Source: CALNYZ01 sp942490945 (lineage in GTDB: Bacteria; Pseudomonadota; Gammaproteobacteria; UBA6429; Thiohalophilaceae). Taken from it: DNA of 64,000 bases. Location: assembly GCA_942490945.1 (NCBI GenBank), contig CALNYZ010000017.1, positions 186,001 to 250,000 of the forward strand, given 5' to 3'. The first letter of the stretch is position 1. Every line of letters begins with the position of its first letter. Below the pieces are notes generated by a model, which saw only the letters and a program-made list of their open reading frames with translations, was not told where the DNA came from and did no database searches. This document shows, in pieces, positions 48,162-58,081 of this stretch. The position numbers and the translations under genes are program-made.

Positions 48162-48630
48162 TAACCTGATAGGGATTAGCTATTCCTATATTTTGTAATA
48201 TTTTAATTTCACATGCTTCCATATATTCTGCATCATCATCCGCAATGTGATCCAGACCAAGCAAGTGTAATACGCCATGTATTACCATATGCGCCCAGTG
48301 ATCCGCACAGGATTTATTTTGCTCAAGCGCTTCTTTATTTACCACCTCGGCACAAATCACAATATCGCCCAATAACGGGATATTAACCCCTGGCATTGGC
48401 TCATAGGGAAAAGACAAGACATTGGTTGCTTTATCCTGCTGGCGATACTGTTTATTCAATTCAGTAATTTCCTGTTCGCTGGTAATGCGAATAGTTACTT
48501 CAGTTTCATTATCCACAAACTTGTTCACATCGCTGGCATTAAGTGCCGAAATCACCCAGTGTTTTATTTGTGAATCTTCCGGTACAAAACCGGATTGTAT
48601 GGCATGTTGAATTTCAATATTCGCATTCAT
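48145..48630 (-). CDS. ybeY: Endoribonuclease YbeY
   Basis: The protein has about 161 residues from the ATG at 48630 (MNANIEIQHAIQSG). The zinc-binding motif HGVLHLLGLDH in the C-terminal half is complete. A longer frame to 48801 overlaps phoH and looks unlike YbeY; a mid start at 48678 is possible. YbeY acts in 16S rRNA 3' maturation and ribosome quality control. It follows phoH and overlaps corC. Confidence 0.93.
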   Translation of the reverse strand: MNANIEIQHAIQSGFVPEDSQIKHWVISALNASDVNKFVDNETEVTIRITSEQEITELNKQYRQQDKATNVLSFPYEPMPGVNIPLLGDIVICAEVVNKEALEQNKSCADHWAHMVIHGVLHLLGLDHIADDDAEYMEACEIKILQNIGIANPYQVNDDER

Positions 48631-48673
48631 GACAGTTGATTCTGGTTCAGTTGTCCGGTTTACAGCAGATTTG

Positions 48674-49621
48674 TTATGCATAGCCATCACCATCTCTGGC
48701 TTCGTATGCATTGACAATGCGTTGCACCAAAGGATGACGAACGACATCTTTTGATTTAAAGAAGGTGAAGCTGATACCTTCAACCTCACTGAGCACATCA
48801 ATCACTTCACGCAAGCCGGACGACTGACCGCGTGGCAAGTCAGTTTGTGTAATATCACCGGTGACGACCACTTTGGAGCCAAAGCCGATACGGGTTAAAA
48901 ACATTTTCATTTGCTCAACCGTGGTGTTTTGCGCTTCATCCAGAATAATGAAGGAATCATTTAGCGAACGGCCGCGCATGTAGGCTAGCGGTGCGACTTC
49001 GATAATGTTACGTTCCATCAGCTTGGCTACCTGTTCATAGCCCAGCATTTCATACAGCGCATCATATAATGGTCGCAAATACGGGTCGATTTTCTGAATC
49101 AGATCGCCGGGTAAAAAGCCCAGGCGCTCACCTGTTTCTACAGCGGGTCGTGTCACAATAAGCCGTTGTACCTGTTCCGATTGCAAGGCGGCGATAGCAC
49201 TGGCCACAGCCAGATAGGTTTTACCGGTGCCCGCCGGGCCGATTCCAAAACTCAGGTCATGTTCCTGAATTCGAGCAAGATAATTCTTCTGATTGACGCC
49301 TCGTCCTCTGACTTCACCCTGTTTGGTGGGAATCTGGACATGCTTTATTGGTTCATCTTTCTCGGACAGCAAATCTTCTACACCGGATTGTTGTAATGAC
49401 AAATTAATTCTGGCCGGATTTAACGGCCGCGTCTGGGCTTCGGTATACAGGGCGCGCAGGATTTCCTCCGTGGCATGCACAGAATCATTCTCGCCGACTA
49501 TACGGAAACTGTTACCGCGGTTATTGATCTCAACACCCAGACGACGCTCAATCTGGCGAAGATGCTGATCAAATTCCCCACACAAATTGGCCAGTCGCTG
49601 GTTATCAGCGGGCTCAAGCAT
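48674..49621 (-). CDS. ybeZ: PhoH-like ATPase (YbeZ)
   Basis: The P-loop ATPase has Walker A GPAGTGKTYLAVA and Walker B FIILDEAQN. N-terminal MLEPADNQRLANLCGEFD matches YbeZ. The ATG at 49621 gives 315 residues. The frame is open to a TTG at 49666 (15 residues longer), and neither has a good ribosome site. YbeZ binds YbeY and is probably an RNA helicase-like partner in rRNA work. It lies between miaB and ybeY. Confidence 0.94.
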   Translation of the reverse strand: MLEPADNQRLANLCGEFDQHLRQIERRLGVEINNRGNSFRIVGENDSVHATEEILRALYTEAQTRPLNPARINLSLQQSGVEDLLSEKDEPIKHVQIPTKQGEVRGRGVNQKNYLARIQEHDLSFGIGPAGTGKTYLAVASAIAALQSEQVQRLIVTRPAVETGERLGFLPGDLIQKIDPYLRPLYDALYEMLGYEQVAKLMERNIIEVAPLAYMRGRSLNDSFIILDEAQNTTVEQMKMFLTRIGFGSKVVVTGDITQTDLPRGQSSGLREVIDVLSEVEGISFTFFKSKDVVRHPLVQRIVNAYEARDGDGYA

Positions 49622-49690
49622 TATGTCTGTCGCAAACGTGCCAGTGGTCAAGGTTGGGTAGCTCAAATTCGAATAGGGATATGGTGGTTA

Positions 49691-51031
49691 TTATGCACAA
49701 TGAACTTTAGGCGTAGTTAGTTCGCCTTTGAGAGAATTGGGTAATGCTGCGGTGATGGTGACGTCCACAAATTGACCTATCAGGTGATTTCCACCCTTAA
49801 AGTTTACCACACGATTGTTCTCTGTGCGCCCTGCTAACTCATTGATATCGCGTTTGGATGGCCGGGTGACCAGCACACGCTGTGTGCTGCCTACCATCTG
49901 TTCGCTGATGGCGCGGGCCTGCTGGGCGATGCGCGCTTGTAATATATGCAGGCGCTGCTTTTTTACCGCCATGGGAACATCATCCGGCAAACTGGCTGCC
50001 GGCGTGCCGGGACGTGCGCTATATATGAAGCTGAAGGATTGGTCAAATCCCACCTCGGCAATCAACTCCATGGTCGCAGCAAAATCATCATCGGTTTCAC
50101 CTGGAAACCCCACGATGAAATCTGAAGAAATCGGTAAATCAGGGCGTATCGCACGTAATTTGCTGATAATTTCTTTGTACTCCAGGGCAGTATGTTTACG
50201 CTTCATTTGCGCCAGGATGCGATCTGAGCCCGTTTGTACGGGCAGATGCAGGAAACTGACCAATTCAGGGACGTCGGCATAAACCTGAATCAGGCTGTCA
50301 CTCATTTCGATAGGGTGTGAGGTGGTGTAGCGGATACGCTCGATACCATCAATCGCCGCAACATACTGAATTAACAGTGCCAAATCAGCAAGATTACCCT
50401 CATCCATCACACCGCGGTAGGCATTGACATTCTGGCCCAATAAATTCACTTCTTTTACGCCTTGACTGGCGAGTTCGGCCACTTCGGCAATCACATCGTC
50501 AAATGGGCGGCTCACTTCTTCACCCCGCGTATAGGGTACGACACAAAATGTGCAGTATTTTGAGCAACCTTCCATAATCGAGACAAAGGCACTCGGGCCA
50601 TCTGCCTGAGGCGTTGGCAAATGGTCAAATTTCTCAATTTCGGGGAAACTGATGTCAATCGAGGGTTTATGCCTGGCGATAACATCATTTAACATTTCTG
50701 GCAGGCGGTGTAGTGTCTGTGGCCCGAATATCATGTCCACATAAGACGCACGCTCAAGAATGGCCTGCCCTTCCTGGCTGGCGACGCAACCACCCACACC
50801 AATAACCAGCCTGGGGTTGTTATCTTTAAGTGGTTTCCAGCTCCCCAATTGTGAAAAGACTTTTTCCTGTGCCTTCTCCCGTATCGAACAGGTATTGAGC
50901 AGCAGGACATCCGCATCTTCCGGCTTGTCTGCCAAGGTCAGACCATGCGAAACCTTAAGTACATCGGCCATTTTAGCCGTATCATACTCATTCATCTGAC
51001 AACCGAATGTCTTGATGTATAAACGTTTCAT
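49691..51031 (-). CDS. miaB: tRNA-2-methylthio-N6-dimethylallyladenosine synthase
   Basis: The 446-residue protein starts at the ATG at 51031 (MKRLYIKTFGCQMNEYD), which begins exactly at the family's conserved start. An earlier in-frame start at 51118 adds an unrelated stretch. The N-terminal UPF0004 domain has three cluster cysteines. Then come the radical-SAM CSKYCTFCVVPYTRG and a C-terminal TRAM domain. It adds the methylthio group to i6A37 of tRNA. Confidence 0.97.
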   Translation of the reverse strand: MKRLYIKTFGCQMNEYDTAKMADVLKVSHGLTLADKPEDADVLLLNTCSIREKAQEKVFSQLGSWKPLKDNNPRLVIGVGGCVASQEGQAILERASYVDMIFGPQTLHRLPEMLNDVIARHKPSIDISFPEIEKFDHLPTPQADGPSAFVSIMEGCSKYCTFCVVPYTRGEEVSRPFDDVIAEVAELASQGVKEVNLLGQNVNAYRGVMDEGNLADLALLIQYVAAIDGIERIRYTTSHPIEMSDSLIQVYADVPELVSFLHLPVQTGSDRILAQMKRKHTALEYKEIISKLRAIRPDLPISSDFIVGFPGETDDDFAATMELIAEVGFDQSFSFIYSARPGTPAASLPDDVPMAVKKQRLHILQARIAQQARAISEQMVGSTQRVLVTRPSKRDINELAGRTENNRVVNFKGGNHLIGQFVDVTITAALPNSLKGELTTPKVHCA

Positions 51032-51256
51032 TGATCTGTTTGTGCTCACTGGCGATACAGGGCCGAGCAGAATACCGTAACAAGTAGCTGATTTCCAGTC
51101 GTTATGGCCTATCAGCACCGATTTCGACCCGCTGCAATACCTGGATAAAGTCTTGTTAGATTTAGTGGATAGCGATCATTACATCGCCATTTCAATACAC
51201 CGACTTCCCGTCTACAATAGTCCGCTGGTAAATTTACAATGCAGTAGCAGGCCCTC

Positions 51257-52027
51257 ATGACAATAAATAATAACAACAAAAATACATACGAATCTGATGA
51301 CGTCGTTGAAGGCTACCGAAGCATTGACTTACAACCCCCGGAAGTAATGATTTTCTATCAATATAAGGTCAAGCTTCAGGATAAAAGTATTCTTGATATT
51401 GGCTGCGGTACAGGTCGCACCACGCATTATCTCAGCCAGTTCACCAATCAATATTGTGCAATAGACTATTCCAGCAGAATGGTTGCTGCATGCAAGCAGT
51501 CTTATCCGGATGTACCTGTCACCCAGAATGACGTTTGTGATTTGACTAACTTTGCCGATTCCAGCTTTGATAATGCGCTGTTTTCCTACAATGGCATCGA
51601 TTACCTGGATCAAAAAAGCCGCCTGAAAGGCATGAGTGAGATACACCGTATATTGAAAAAAAATGGACTGTTTATTTTTTCAACCCATAATCGCGATTTT
51701 CTGGATAAATTACCGCGACCAACCTTGCAGTTCAGCCTGAACCCGATCAGGTTTCTGATAAATATTAATTCTTATCTAACTGAACGCAAAAATTATCGCA
51801 ACAACAAATCCTTACAATCTTTTAATGATGACCATCAGATTATCATTGACCCAAGCGACAGTTTCAGACTGTTGACATATTACATAACAATTGAAAAACA
51901 AATTTCTCAATTGAGTAATCTCGGCTTTGAAGTAATCGATTTGTTTGACCTGCGAGGAAATCGTATCGAACCTTCTTCAAAGGCAAAAAGCAGTTGCTGG
52001 ATATATTTCGTAGCAAAAAAACTTTAA
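51257..52027 (+). CDS. Class I SAM-dependent methyltransferase
   Basis: The 256-residue protein has the SAM motif I LDIGCGTGRTTHYL (about 47-60) and a typical Rossmann run to FSTHN near 137-141. The substrate cannot be read from sequence. It is the first gene after miaB and marks the left end of the accessory cluster. It converges on the GNAT gene at 52031 with 3 bases between the ORF ends. GGCC before the ATG is no clear ribosome site. Confidence 0.82.
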   Translation: MTINNNNKNTYESDDVVEGYRSIDLQPPEVMIFYQYKVKLQDKSILDIGCGTGRTTHYLSQFTNQYCAIDYSSRMVAACKQSYPDVPVTQNDVCDLTNFADSSFDNALFSYNGIDYLDQKSRLKGMSEIHRILKKNGLFIFSTHNRDFLDKLPRPTLQFSLNPIRFLININSYLTERKNYRNNKSLQSFNDDHQIIIDPSDSFRLLTYYITIEKQISQLSNLGFEVIDLFDLRGNRIEPSSKAKSSCWIYFVAKKL

Positions 52028-52030
52028 TTC

Positions 52031-53110
52031 TTATTTGGTAATAAAATCGTACACTTTATACAGAAGCGAAAACCGGTAACTCTTGAATATCTGTATATCG
52101 GTTACTTGCTGAGCCTGTTTCGTCAAGCGGGATTTATATTGTGCATTTTTACCCATTCCGGCCAGAAAGTCGTAGGTCTTGATGCCATCCTTGATCGCAT
52201 CTTCGATGGCATACCCAAATAACAAATAACCCGGTCTAAGCTGTCTGTTAAAATCCTCATCAAATCCGGTCTGGATATTGTATTCAGTATTGTTAACACG
52301 ATAATTGTATTGAATTGATATTGGCTTTTCATTTACATTTAAAACAATAAAATGTATCTGTTTTTTATCCGCGAATAATCGGGCTACGGTTAAATTGAAT
52401 TCCAGACGATTATTCTGGAATGCCGGGGCTCCCCATCTTTTGATATGCAGGCTGTTTAGAATATCAAAACATTCCTCTATCTGATCAGAGTTATAATGCT
52501 TTAACTCAATATTACCTTGCGCTGCAAGTTTTTTTCTGCGGTTAAATACCTGTAATCGGGTATTCTTGCCCAATGCAGCAAGATAATCTTCAAACTTTTC
52601 AGGAAGATCAAGATAATATGAGTTATACAATTCGGCTGTTCTGTAATTAATGTCAGAAGTTGTGATATATCGTGATGTCGAAGAATCTGCCAATAAATCA
52701 GGTATCACAAGTTCATCCCAGTCGCATTCCTTGTATAAAAAATCAATTATTGTTGCGAGAACATCATTGTGTATATCCTTTCTGATGATAAAATCAACCT
52801 TCTCTGTTCGCATTGTGACTGGCCCGCGCCAGCAATTGCCAATCATTTGAATTCTGTTTGATTTGAGAATCTTTTTCGAAATAACAGTTGACTGAAATAA
52901 TGGCGCAATTCCTACAAGTTCACCTTTCATGTCATGAACAGCCAGCAGTAATAACGACAAATCATTTAAAATTCCATATTTGTCCCACCAGCTGTACTGC
53001 CATTCCCAGCTCATAAATAATTGATCAGCCTCTGTTTGCTGTAACAATTTGTTCCATGCTTCACGCGAGTCGGCAAATGTGTCGACAGACCATTTCTTGA
53101 TTTTATACAT
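52031..53110 (-). CDS. GNAT-fold acyltransferase of the CelD/BioF2 type
   Basis: The 359-residue protein has the pattern of these double-GNAT proteins: FMSWEWQYSWWDKYG at about 33-47, LGKNTRLQVFNRRKKL mid-protein, and a C-terminal RPGYLLFGYAIEDAIKDGIKTYDFLAG. Members are related to FemAB transferases and often sit in exopolysaccharide clusters, where they move an acyl or aminoacyl group. Here it could accept the carrier-bound amino acid made by the genes at 59-61 kb. This is inference. Confidence 0.75.
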   Translation of the reverse strand: MYKIKKWSVDTFADSREAWNKLLQQTEADQLFMSWEWQYSWWDKYGILNDLSLLLLAVHDMKGELVGIAPLFQSTVISKKILKSNRIQMIGNCWRGPVTMRTEKVDFIIRKDIHNDVLATIIDFLYKECDWDELVIPDLLADSSTSRYITTSDINYRTAELYNSYYLDLPEKFEDYLAALGKNTRLQVFNRRKKLAAQGNIELKHYNSDQIEECFDILNSLHIKRWGAPAFQNNRLEFNLTVARLFADKKQIHFIVLNVNEKPISIQYNYRVNNTEYNIQTGFDEDFNRQLRPGYLLFGYAIEDAIKDGIKTYDFLAGMGKNAQYKSRLTKQAQQVTDIQIFKSYRFSLLYKVYDFITK

Positions 53111-53204
53111 ATAAATAATATAATTCGGCTGTTTAATATAAACCTAATAAGTTAGTATCATCTGAATAATTCTGGAAAATTTTGTAATTAACACGGAATT
53201 CAAT

Positions 53205-53633
53205 ATGGATAATATAACAATATCTACTGCTAATACTTCGCAGGAAATTAAAAATTGTTTTACGGTCATGGTGCAGCTCAGACCCCATTTTACAGAATCC
53301 ACATTTGTTGAACAGGTTCTACGTCAACAACAGCAAGGATATTTGCTCGCTTATATTTGTTCAGGACAGACATCAATCGCTGTGGCCGGTTATCGTTATC
53401 TGGAAAATCTTTTTCACGGCAAGTTTATGTATGTGGATGACCTGGTTACAAATAAAAATAATCGTTCACAAGGCTACGGTAAAAAATTGTTTGACTGGCT
53501 GGTTCAGGAAGCCATAGCGAACTCATGTACTCATCTGGATCTCGATTCAGGGGTGCAACGTTATAGTGCACATCGGTTTTATTTACATAACAAGATGTCT
53601 ATAACAAGCCATCATTTCTCACTGGAATTATAA
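53205..53633 (+). CDS. GNAT-family N-acetyltransferase
   Basis: The 142-residue single GNAT domain has the acetyl-CoA loop NRSQGYGKKLFDWLV near 90-104 and the preceding strand MYVDDLVTN. It is divergent from the CelD-like gene and converges on the alpha/beta-hydrolase gene, overlapping it by 6 bases at TTATAA (53628-53633), which holds both stop codons. Substrate unknown. Confidence 0.85.
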   Translation: MDNITISTANTSQEIKNCFTVMVQLRPHFTESTFVEQVLRQQQQGYLLAYICSGQTSIAVAGYRYLENLFHGKFMYVDDLVTNKNNRSQGYGKKLFDWLVQEAIANSCTHLDLDSGVQRYSAHRFYLHNKMSITSHHFSLEL

Positions 53634-55457
53634 ATACCTGGTTCTGATATGCTCAACGATGGTACTGATAGCACTACAACGTGGTTTATATTTAGAAAAC
53701 GTGTGATCAGCATCCTCAACAAAATGAATACTAATAGCACCCTGTTTGCGTAATTTTTTTGCAGTCTTTCCCGCGCTTGTCATCAATATATCATAACCCG
53801 GATCGCGTCTGGCCAGTATAAAGGAAAGATGCCTGCCACTTTTATGTATTTCCAGCAAATTGGAGTCAAGGTCTTTCGAAATACTCTGCTTGGGCACACT
53901 ATTTTCGGTCTTTGTCTTAGCACGTATATTTTTTGTCTTGCTACCCAGTTTTATAATCACACGCTGCACAATTGTATTAAACAAGAATTTAAAATCTGCC
54001 TTACCTGAAATAAGTTTTGACCAGCTACGAGGATCCCTGATTGCCTGCATGTACCAGTTCCAATGGCTATAGGAATGAGTTGGTGAGTCGTCGACTGTCA
54101 TACCATCTTCCCAATAAAATGTTAACGGGTTTATCAGCATGCTTTCTATAATATTACAATCTTTTAACTTTACTGCTGCAAGAAAGGAAAAATATGCACC
54201 TGAACACAGCCCTGTGAGTACATATTTTTGTGGCCCGTGACTTTTATCAAATGACTGCATCACTTCATTCAGCGTCTCATTTGAGTTATTGATATAAGTA
54301 ATGTTTTCCAGATTAATATCTGAAACAAAGGTATCACCAAGCCCCGGCACATCAATACGAAGCGTGCGGAGACCCATCCTGGCAAATTCTCGTGCCAACA
54401 AAACATATAACCGACTCGGTCCTACCCTGTGGGTGGATCCGGAATTGGATATCACTATGACTGGCAAGGAATCATCAACCTTGCCAACCGGTTCTGTTAG
54501 CAGCGCAAAGCCATCTGCATCGGCACCATACCAGTAAACAGACTCGCGTATAGAAACAGTTGACTGTGAGGAATCTGACAAGCATCCATTATAATGATCC
54601 AGAGTAGTACTTGTTTTTAATTGATCTGCTGAAAACATATTTCCCGCTGGGATCTGAGAAAAATGTTCCGGCCTTGTCCAGTCAAGAATTTTTTTTATAC
54701 TCTCGTGTGGCACAATTGCATAGTAGGCATTTAATATCATGTTCGCAGAGCCAGGCAATTCCAACTGTTCAACTTGATAGCTTTTTGATTCCCATGCATC
54801 CTGAAGCTTGGTATCGGCAGCAAAATCATCACGCGGAACAATCAGTATACGTTTGGCTTTCGGTTTAATTGACGTCAGATCGATTGCGTTAATATAGTCT
54901 ACAGTTTGCTGCCAGTAAACCATACCGCCAGCTTCAAGATATGGGGTATCAGCTATATTTGTTTTAATTACGGCTGTCATTTGCAGTGCCCGATTTTCAC
55001 GCACAAAATTGCGCCCACGCAGAAATGCAGCCCATAAAACAAGAAAGTCTACAGAAATTTTTTCAGACGCAAGAGCAGCCAGATTAGCACCCATACGAAA
55101 GCCAAATAATCCGACGTGCTCACAAGCAGTGAGACTTTTCAGGTGTTCCGTTGCCTGGATAATATTCCTTACCCAAGTTTGAACACGATCAGGATCTTCA
55201 ATATATCCTGCCGCATCGCCCGTACCATGGTAATCAAATCGTAACGAGGGAATTCCGGCTTCTGCATAGTAGTCTGCCACGTAGCGCAGTGAACGATAGC
55301 TACTCATATACTCAACCGCGAGCGGCGGACAAATAACAAGGCCGGTATTTAATAATGGTTTGGATACAGGCAAGTGCAACCAGGCAATCAGCCCATCATC
55401 ACCGGAACCGAAATAAAAAGGAATACGTTTAACTGAAGTTAGTACTGCCTGATCCAT
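53628..55457 (-). CDS. Tandem alpha/beta-hydrolase protein
   Basis: The 609-residue protein has two hydrolase domains. The first (about 10-265) has GFRMG (119-123) where GxSxG is expected, so the nucleophile is Arg121 and this domain is probably inactive. The second (about 305-600) has GLCSG (416-420) with Cys418 at the nucleophile site and DADHTF at the catalytic His, so it looks active. The first half resembles the exosortase-A-associated hydrolases, which also carry Arg there, but no exosortase gene is in the window. A thioesterase or acyltransferase role for the carrier protein is plausible. Confidence 0.78.
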   Translation of the reverse strand: MDQAVLTSVKRIPFYFGSGDDGLIAWLHLPVSKPLLNTGLVICPPLAVEYMSSYRSLRYVADYYAEAGIPSLRFDYHGTGDAAGYIEDPDRVQTWVRNIIQATEHLKSLTACEHVGLFGFRMGANLAALASEKISVDFLVLWAAFLRGRNFVRENRALQMTAVIKTNIADTPYLEAGGMVYWQQTVDYINAIDLTSIKPKAKRILIVPRDDFAADTKLQDAWESKSYQVEQLELPGSANMILNAYYAIVPHESIKKILDWTRPEHFSQIPAGNMFSADQLKTSTTLDHYNGCLSDSSQSTVSIRESVYWYGADADGFALLTEPVGKVDDSLPVIVISNSGSTHRVGPSRLYVLLAREFARMGLRTLRIDVPGLGDTFVSDINLENITYINNSNETLNEVMQSFDKSHGPQKYVLTGLCSGAYFSFLAAVKLKDCNIIESMLINPLTFYWEDGMTVDDSPTHSYSHWNWYMQAIRDPRSWSKLISGKADFKFLFNTIVQRVIIKLGSKTKNIRAKTKTENSVPKQSISKDLDSNLLEIHKSGRHLSFILARRDPGYDILMTSAGKTAKKLRKQGAISIHFVEDADHTFSKYKPRCSAISTIVEHIRTRYL

Positions 55458-55507
55458 ATTGAATATTTTCGTGATTACACTTTATGAGTAATTAGTAGCT
55501 CAAGACT

Positions 55508-58003
55508 TCACTGGTTAGCAATGACGGTAATTTTTTTCGCTTCTGTTAAATTCAAGGCACTTACATAACCTTTCAGACTGCCATATTGTTGACCCGAACT
55601 TATTATATTAATACGCATGCGCTCTTCTGGCATCAGATAAAAGAAATTCATTTCAGGAAGATATCCCGGCACATCTATACAGACCCCATACAAGAATGTA
55701 TCACTTATTAATTCAAGCGTATAGGTATTGATATCTGTTTTTTCAGCCGTTACTGTCATATTAATATTTGAATCAACTTTTGGTTCGACGGATAATGGAA
55801 AATGGTAATCATCACTAAGCAACTTGCCATCAGCGTCAACAAGTCGTACTGCAACAATATTATGCCTGGAAGGGCCAAATCGATAACTGTAACTCACATC
55901 ATAGAATGCCGCTAGCAGTTCATCAGACTGGTATGTTTGTATTGCTTCGGGTTGAATGGTAATTTCCCTGCATACTTTTGCGATGACAATTCTATCATCC
56001 TGTATCAGGGTAAGTTCAAGAATACCACTTGTTATATTCCTGGAATCATTAACAATATGAATTGCAATTCCATTTATTGACTCATTGGACATGCAAACAG
56101 TAACAGGTTGCCAGATACGTTTTAAAAAATAATAACAGGCTTTAGGGGTGTTCGTACTGTCAATAATTCCCCACCCTGCTCCTGGCCAGAAGTCTTTCAG
56201 AAACCAGATCAATCCACCATTACAATTACTATAAGCACTTCGCCATTCGGCAAACACCTGCCGCATGACTTCACCCGTTGTTATTTCACTCAACTCCATA
56301 TATCGCTGTGAGTTAAAACTGCGTAGTGCGACCGGGTCTACCGAGTAAAGTAATTTCAGGTAGTGATCACGCACATCTTCAAAGTCCCAGCCTGTGCCAC
56401 TATCACGTGGTGTACGTGCTTTCCAGCGCGGATCATGGGTAACAGGTAAATCGCCATCGAGTACCTGGTTGCGTGTTCTTGTCACAGGAACATTGGCAAA
56501 ACCGAGGCATTCAGATGTAAACTTTACATCATGCTTTCTAACTTCACTTATAGGGCGAAGATAGGCACCGACTCCATAATAATGTGCAACACCCCGGTTG
56601 ACATGAAAGGGTAAAGTGCCTTCTGATGGAGAGGATGGTATATAAGGTATGTCCTTGTGATATAGTCTGCATAAATCAGGGATGATATTTTCAAATAACG
56701 CGCTGCGCCACTTTTCTCTATCAATACCCAGCATGGCAGCTTGCTGTTCAATTTCACTATTGCCACAATACATGCTGATACAAACATGTTTGCCAAGGCG
56801 TTTTACCGTTTGGGTAATTTCACTGATGACAGATTGTTGAAATACATCGTTATCGATCGGGTAATCCATATTGGCAAACATAAAGTCCTGCCACACCATT
56901 ATCCCCAGTTCATCACACAACTTGTAAAATGCTTCCTGTTCATAAATCATGGTGCCGCCAATCCGAATCATATTCGCACCAGCATCACGCATCAGCGTCA
57001 GTGTATGTTGCAGACTTTCCGTCGACCCGACCAGGGACTCAATATCATTAATCGTCCAGCATGCACCGCGACAGAATATTTTTTTGTTATTTACTTTTAC
57101 GGTAAAGTCGCCTGCAGGGCTTTCAAGTTCAATTTGTTTAAATCCAATCGGGTTTAAGGTAATTTCCCTTGCTTCACCATCACCTTCAATTTTAAGTACA
57201 GGATAATACAGATATGGTTCACCATGTGTATGGGGCCACCATAAATTGACATCTTCAATCGCCAACTGTCCAGTTAACACAGCGCCGGATTCTGATGGCG
57301 TGTTTTTCAGTACGGTTTCAGTATCGCCAATACTGAAAATATAATTTTTTTCCTTATATGCCTCGGCGTTTACATTGATACTTATATCAACGATTCCTGC
57401 TTTATCCCGGATAGAAGCTGTCAGGCTAATATCATCTGAAGATATTTCATCAGGCGTGAGTAGTATAATCTCTTTCCAGGGCCCAACAGCAGCAGGCGCA
57501 GCTGCCCAACCTGGTATACGGCCCAGTAAGGTAGTGCGAATCCAGCGAAGTTGCTGATTGGCAATCAGGCGCGTTTTCCAGCGCGGTCTGGGACGTTTTT
57601 GCTTTAGTGTAAGAGAAATTGAACGGAAGCATATCAGCAGTGAATTTTTCTCAACAAGTACATTTGCAACATCCACTTTATGGCGAAGGAACATATTGTC
57701 ACTGCTGAGAATCTTTTTACCATTTAGCCACACATCAGCAAGCGTTGCCAGGCCATTAAATACAAGCGCACCCGCTTTGCAATCAGCCGCAACACTAAAC
57801 TGGCATCGATACCAGTAGTCATAATCATCATAACGTTGAGACAGCAGGTTATGTTTGCCTGAGGCGGTATAGGACTGTGCGACGGTACCCGGCACTTGGG
57901 CGGCTAACCAGTCAAGATCTGCCTTCGCCAACATTGCGTCGTCTGCAATGGCGTTCGCTTCAGTAGCAGCAAATTCCCAATTGTCACACAGTGATAATAT
58001 CAT
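55508..58003 (-). CDS. Glycoside hydrolase family 2, beta-mannosidase-like
   Basis: The 831-residue protein has an N-terminal sugar-binding beta-sandwich (DNWEF at about 7, then GTVAQ and DYDYWYRC), an Ig-like domain and the GH2 barrel. The acid/base is probably Glu418 in CGNSEIEQQ and the nucleophile probably Glu498 in TSECLGF. There is no signal peptide, so it should act in the cytoplasm, which is unusual for a polysaccharide-degrading enzyme. Mannosidase is the closest type, but the exact sugar is uncertain. Confidence 0.83.
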   Translation of the reverse strand: MILSLCDNWEFAATEANAIADDAMLAKADLDWLAAQVPGTVAQSYTASGKHNLLSQRYDDYDYWYRCQFSVAADCKAGALVFNGLATLADVWLNGKKILSSDNMFLRHKVDVANVLVEKNSLLICFRSISLTLKQKRPRPRWKTRLIANQQLRWIRTTLLGRIPGWAAAPAAVGPWKEIILLTPDEISSDDISLTASIRDKAGIVDISINVNAEAYKEKNYIFSIGDTETVLKNTPSESGAVLTGQLAIEDVNLWWPHTHGEPYLYYPVLKIEGDGEAREITLNPIGFKQIELESPAGDFTVKVNNKKIFCRGACWTINDIESLVGSTESLQHTLTLMRDAGANMIRIGGTMIYEQEAFYKLCDELGIMVWQDFMFANMDYPIDNDVFQQSVISEITQTVKRLGKHVCISMYCGNSEIEQQAAMLGIDREKWRSALFENIIPDLCRLYHKDIPYIPSSPSEGTLPFHVNRGVAHYYGVGAYLRPISEVRKHDVKFTSECLGFANVPVTRTRNQVLDGDLPVTHDPRWKARTPRDSGTGWDFEDVRDHYLKLLYSVDPVALRSFNSQRYMELSEITTGEVMRQVFAEWRSAYSNCNGGLIWFLKDFWPGAGWGIIDSTNTPKACYYFLKRIWQPVTVCMSNESINGIAIHIVNDSRNITSGILELTLIQDDRIVIAKVCREITIQPEAIQTYQSDELLAAFYDVSYSYRFGPSRHNIVAVRLVDADGKLLSDDYHFPLSVEPKVDSNINMTVTAEKTDINTYTLELISDTFLYGVCIDVPGYLPEMNFFYLMPEERMRINIISSGQQYGSLKGYVSALNLTEAKKITVIANQ

Positions 58004-58081
58004 CAGCTAACTTTATAATTAATTTAGAAAAATTGCGAATGCTAATCGCCTTAAAAAAACATAATTGATATGGACAGTACT

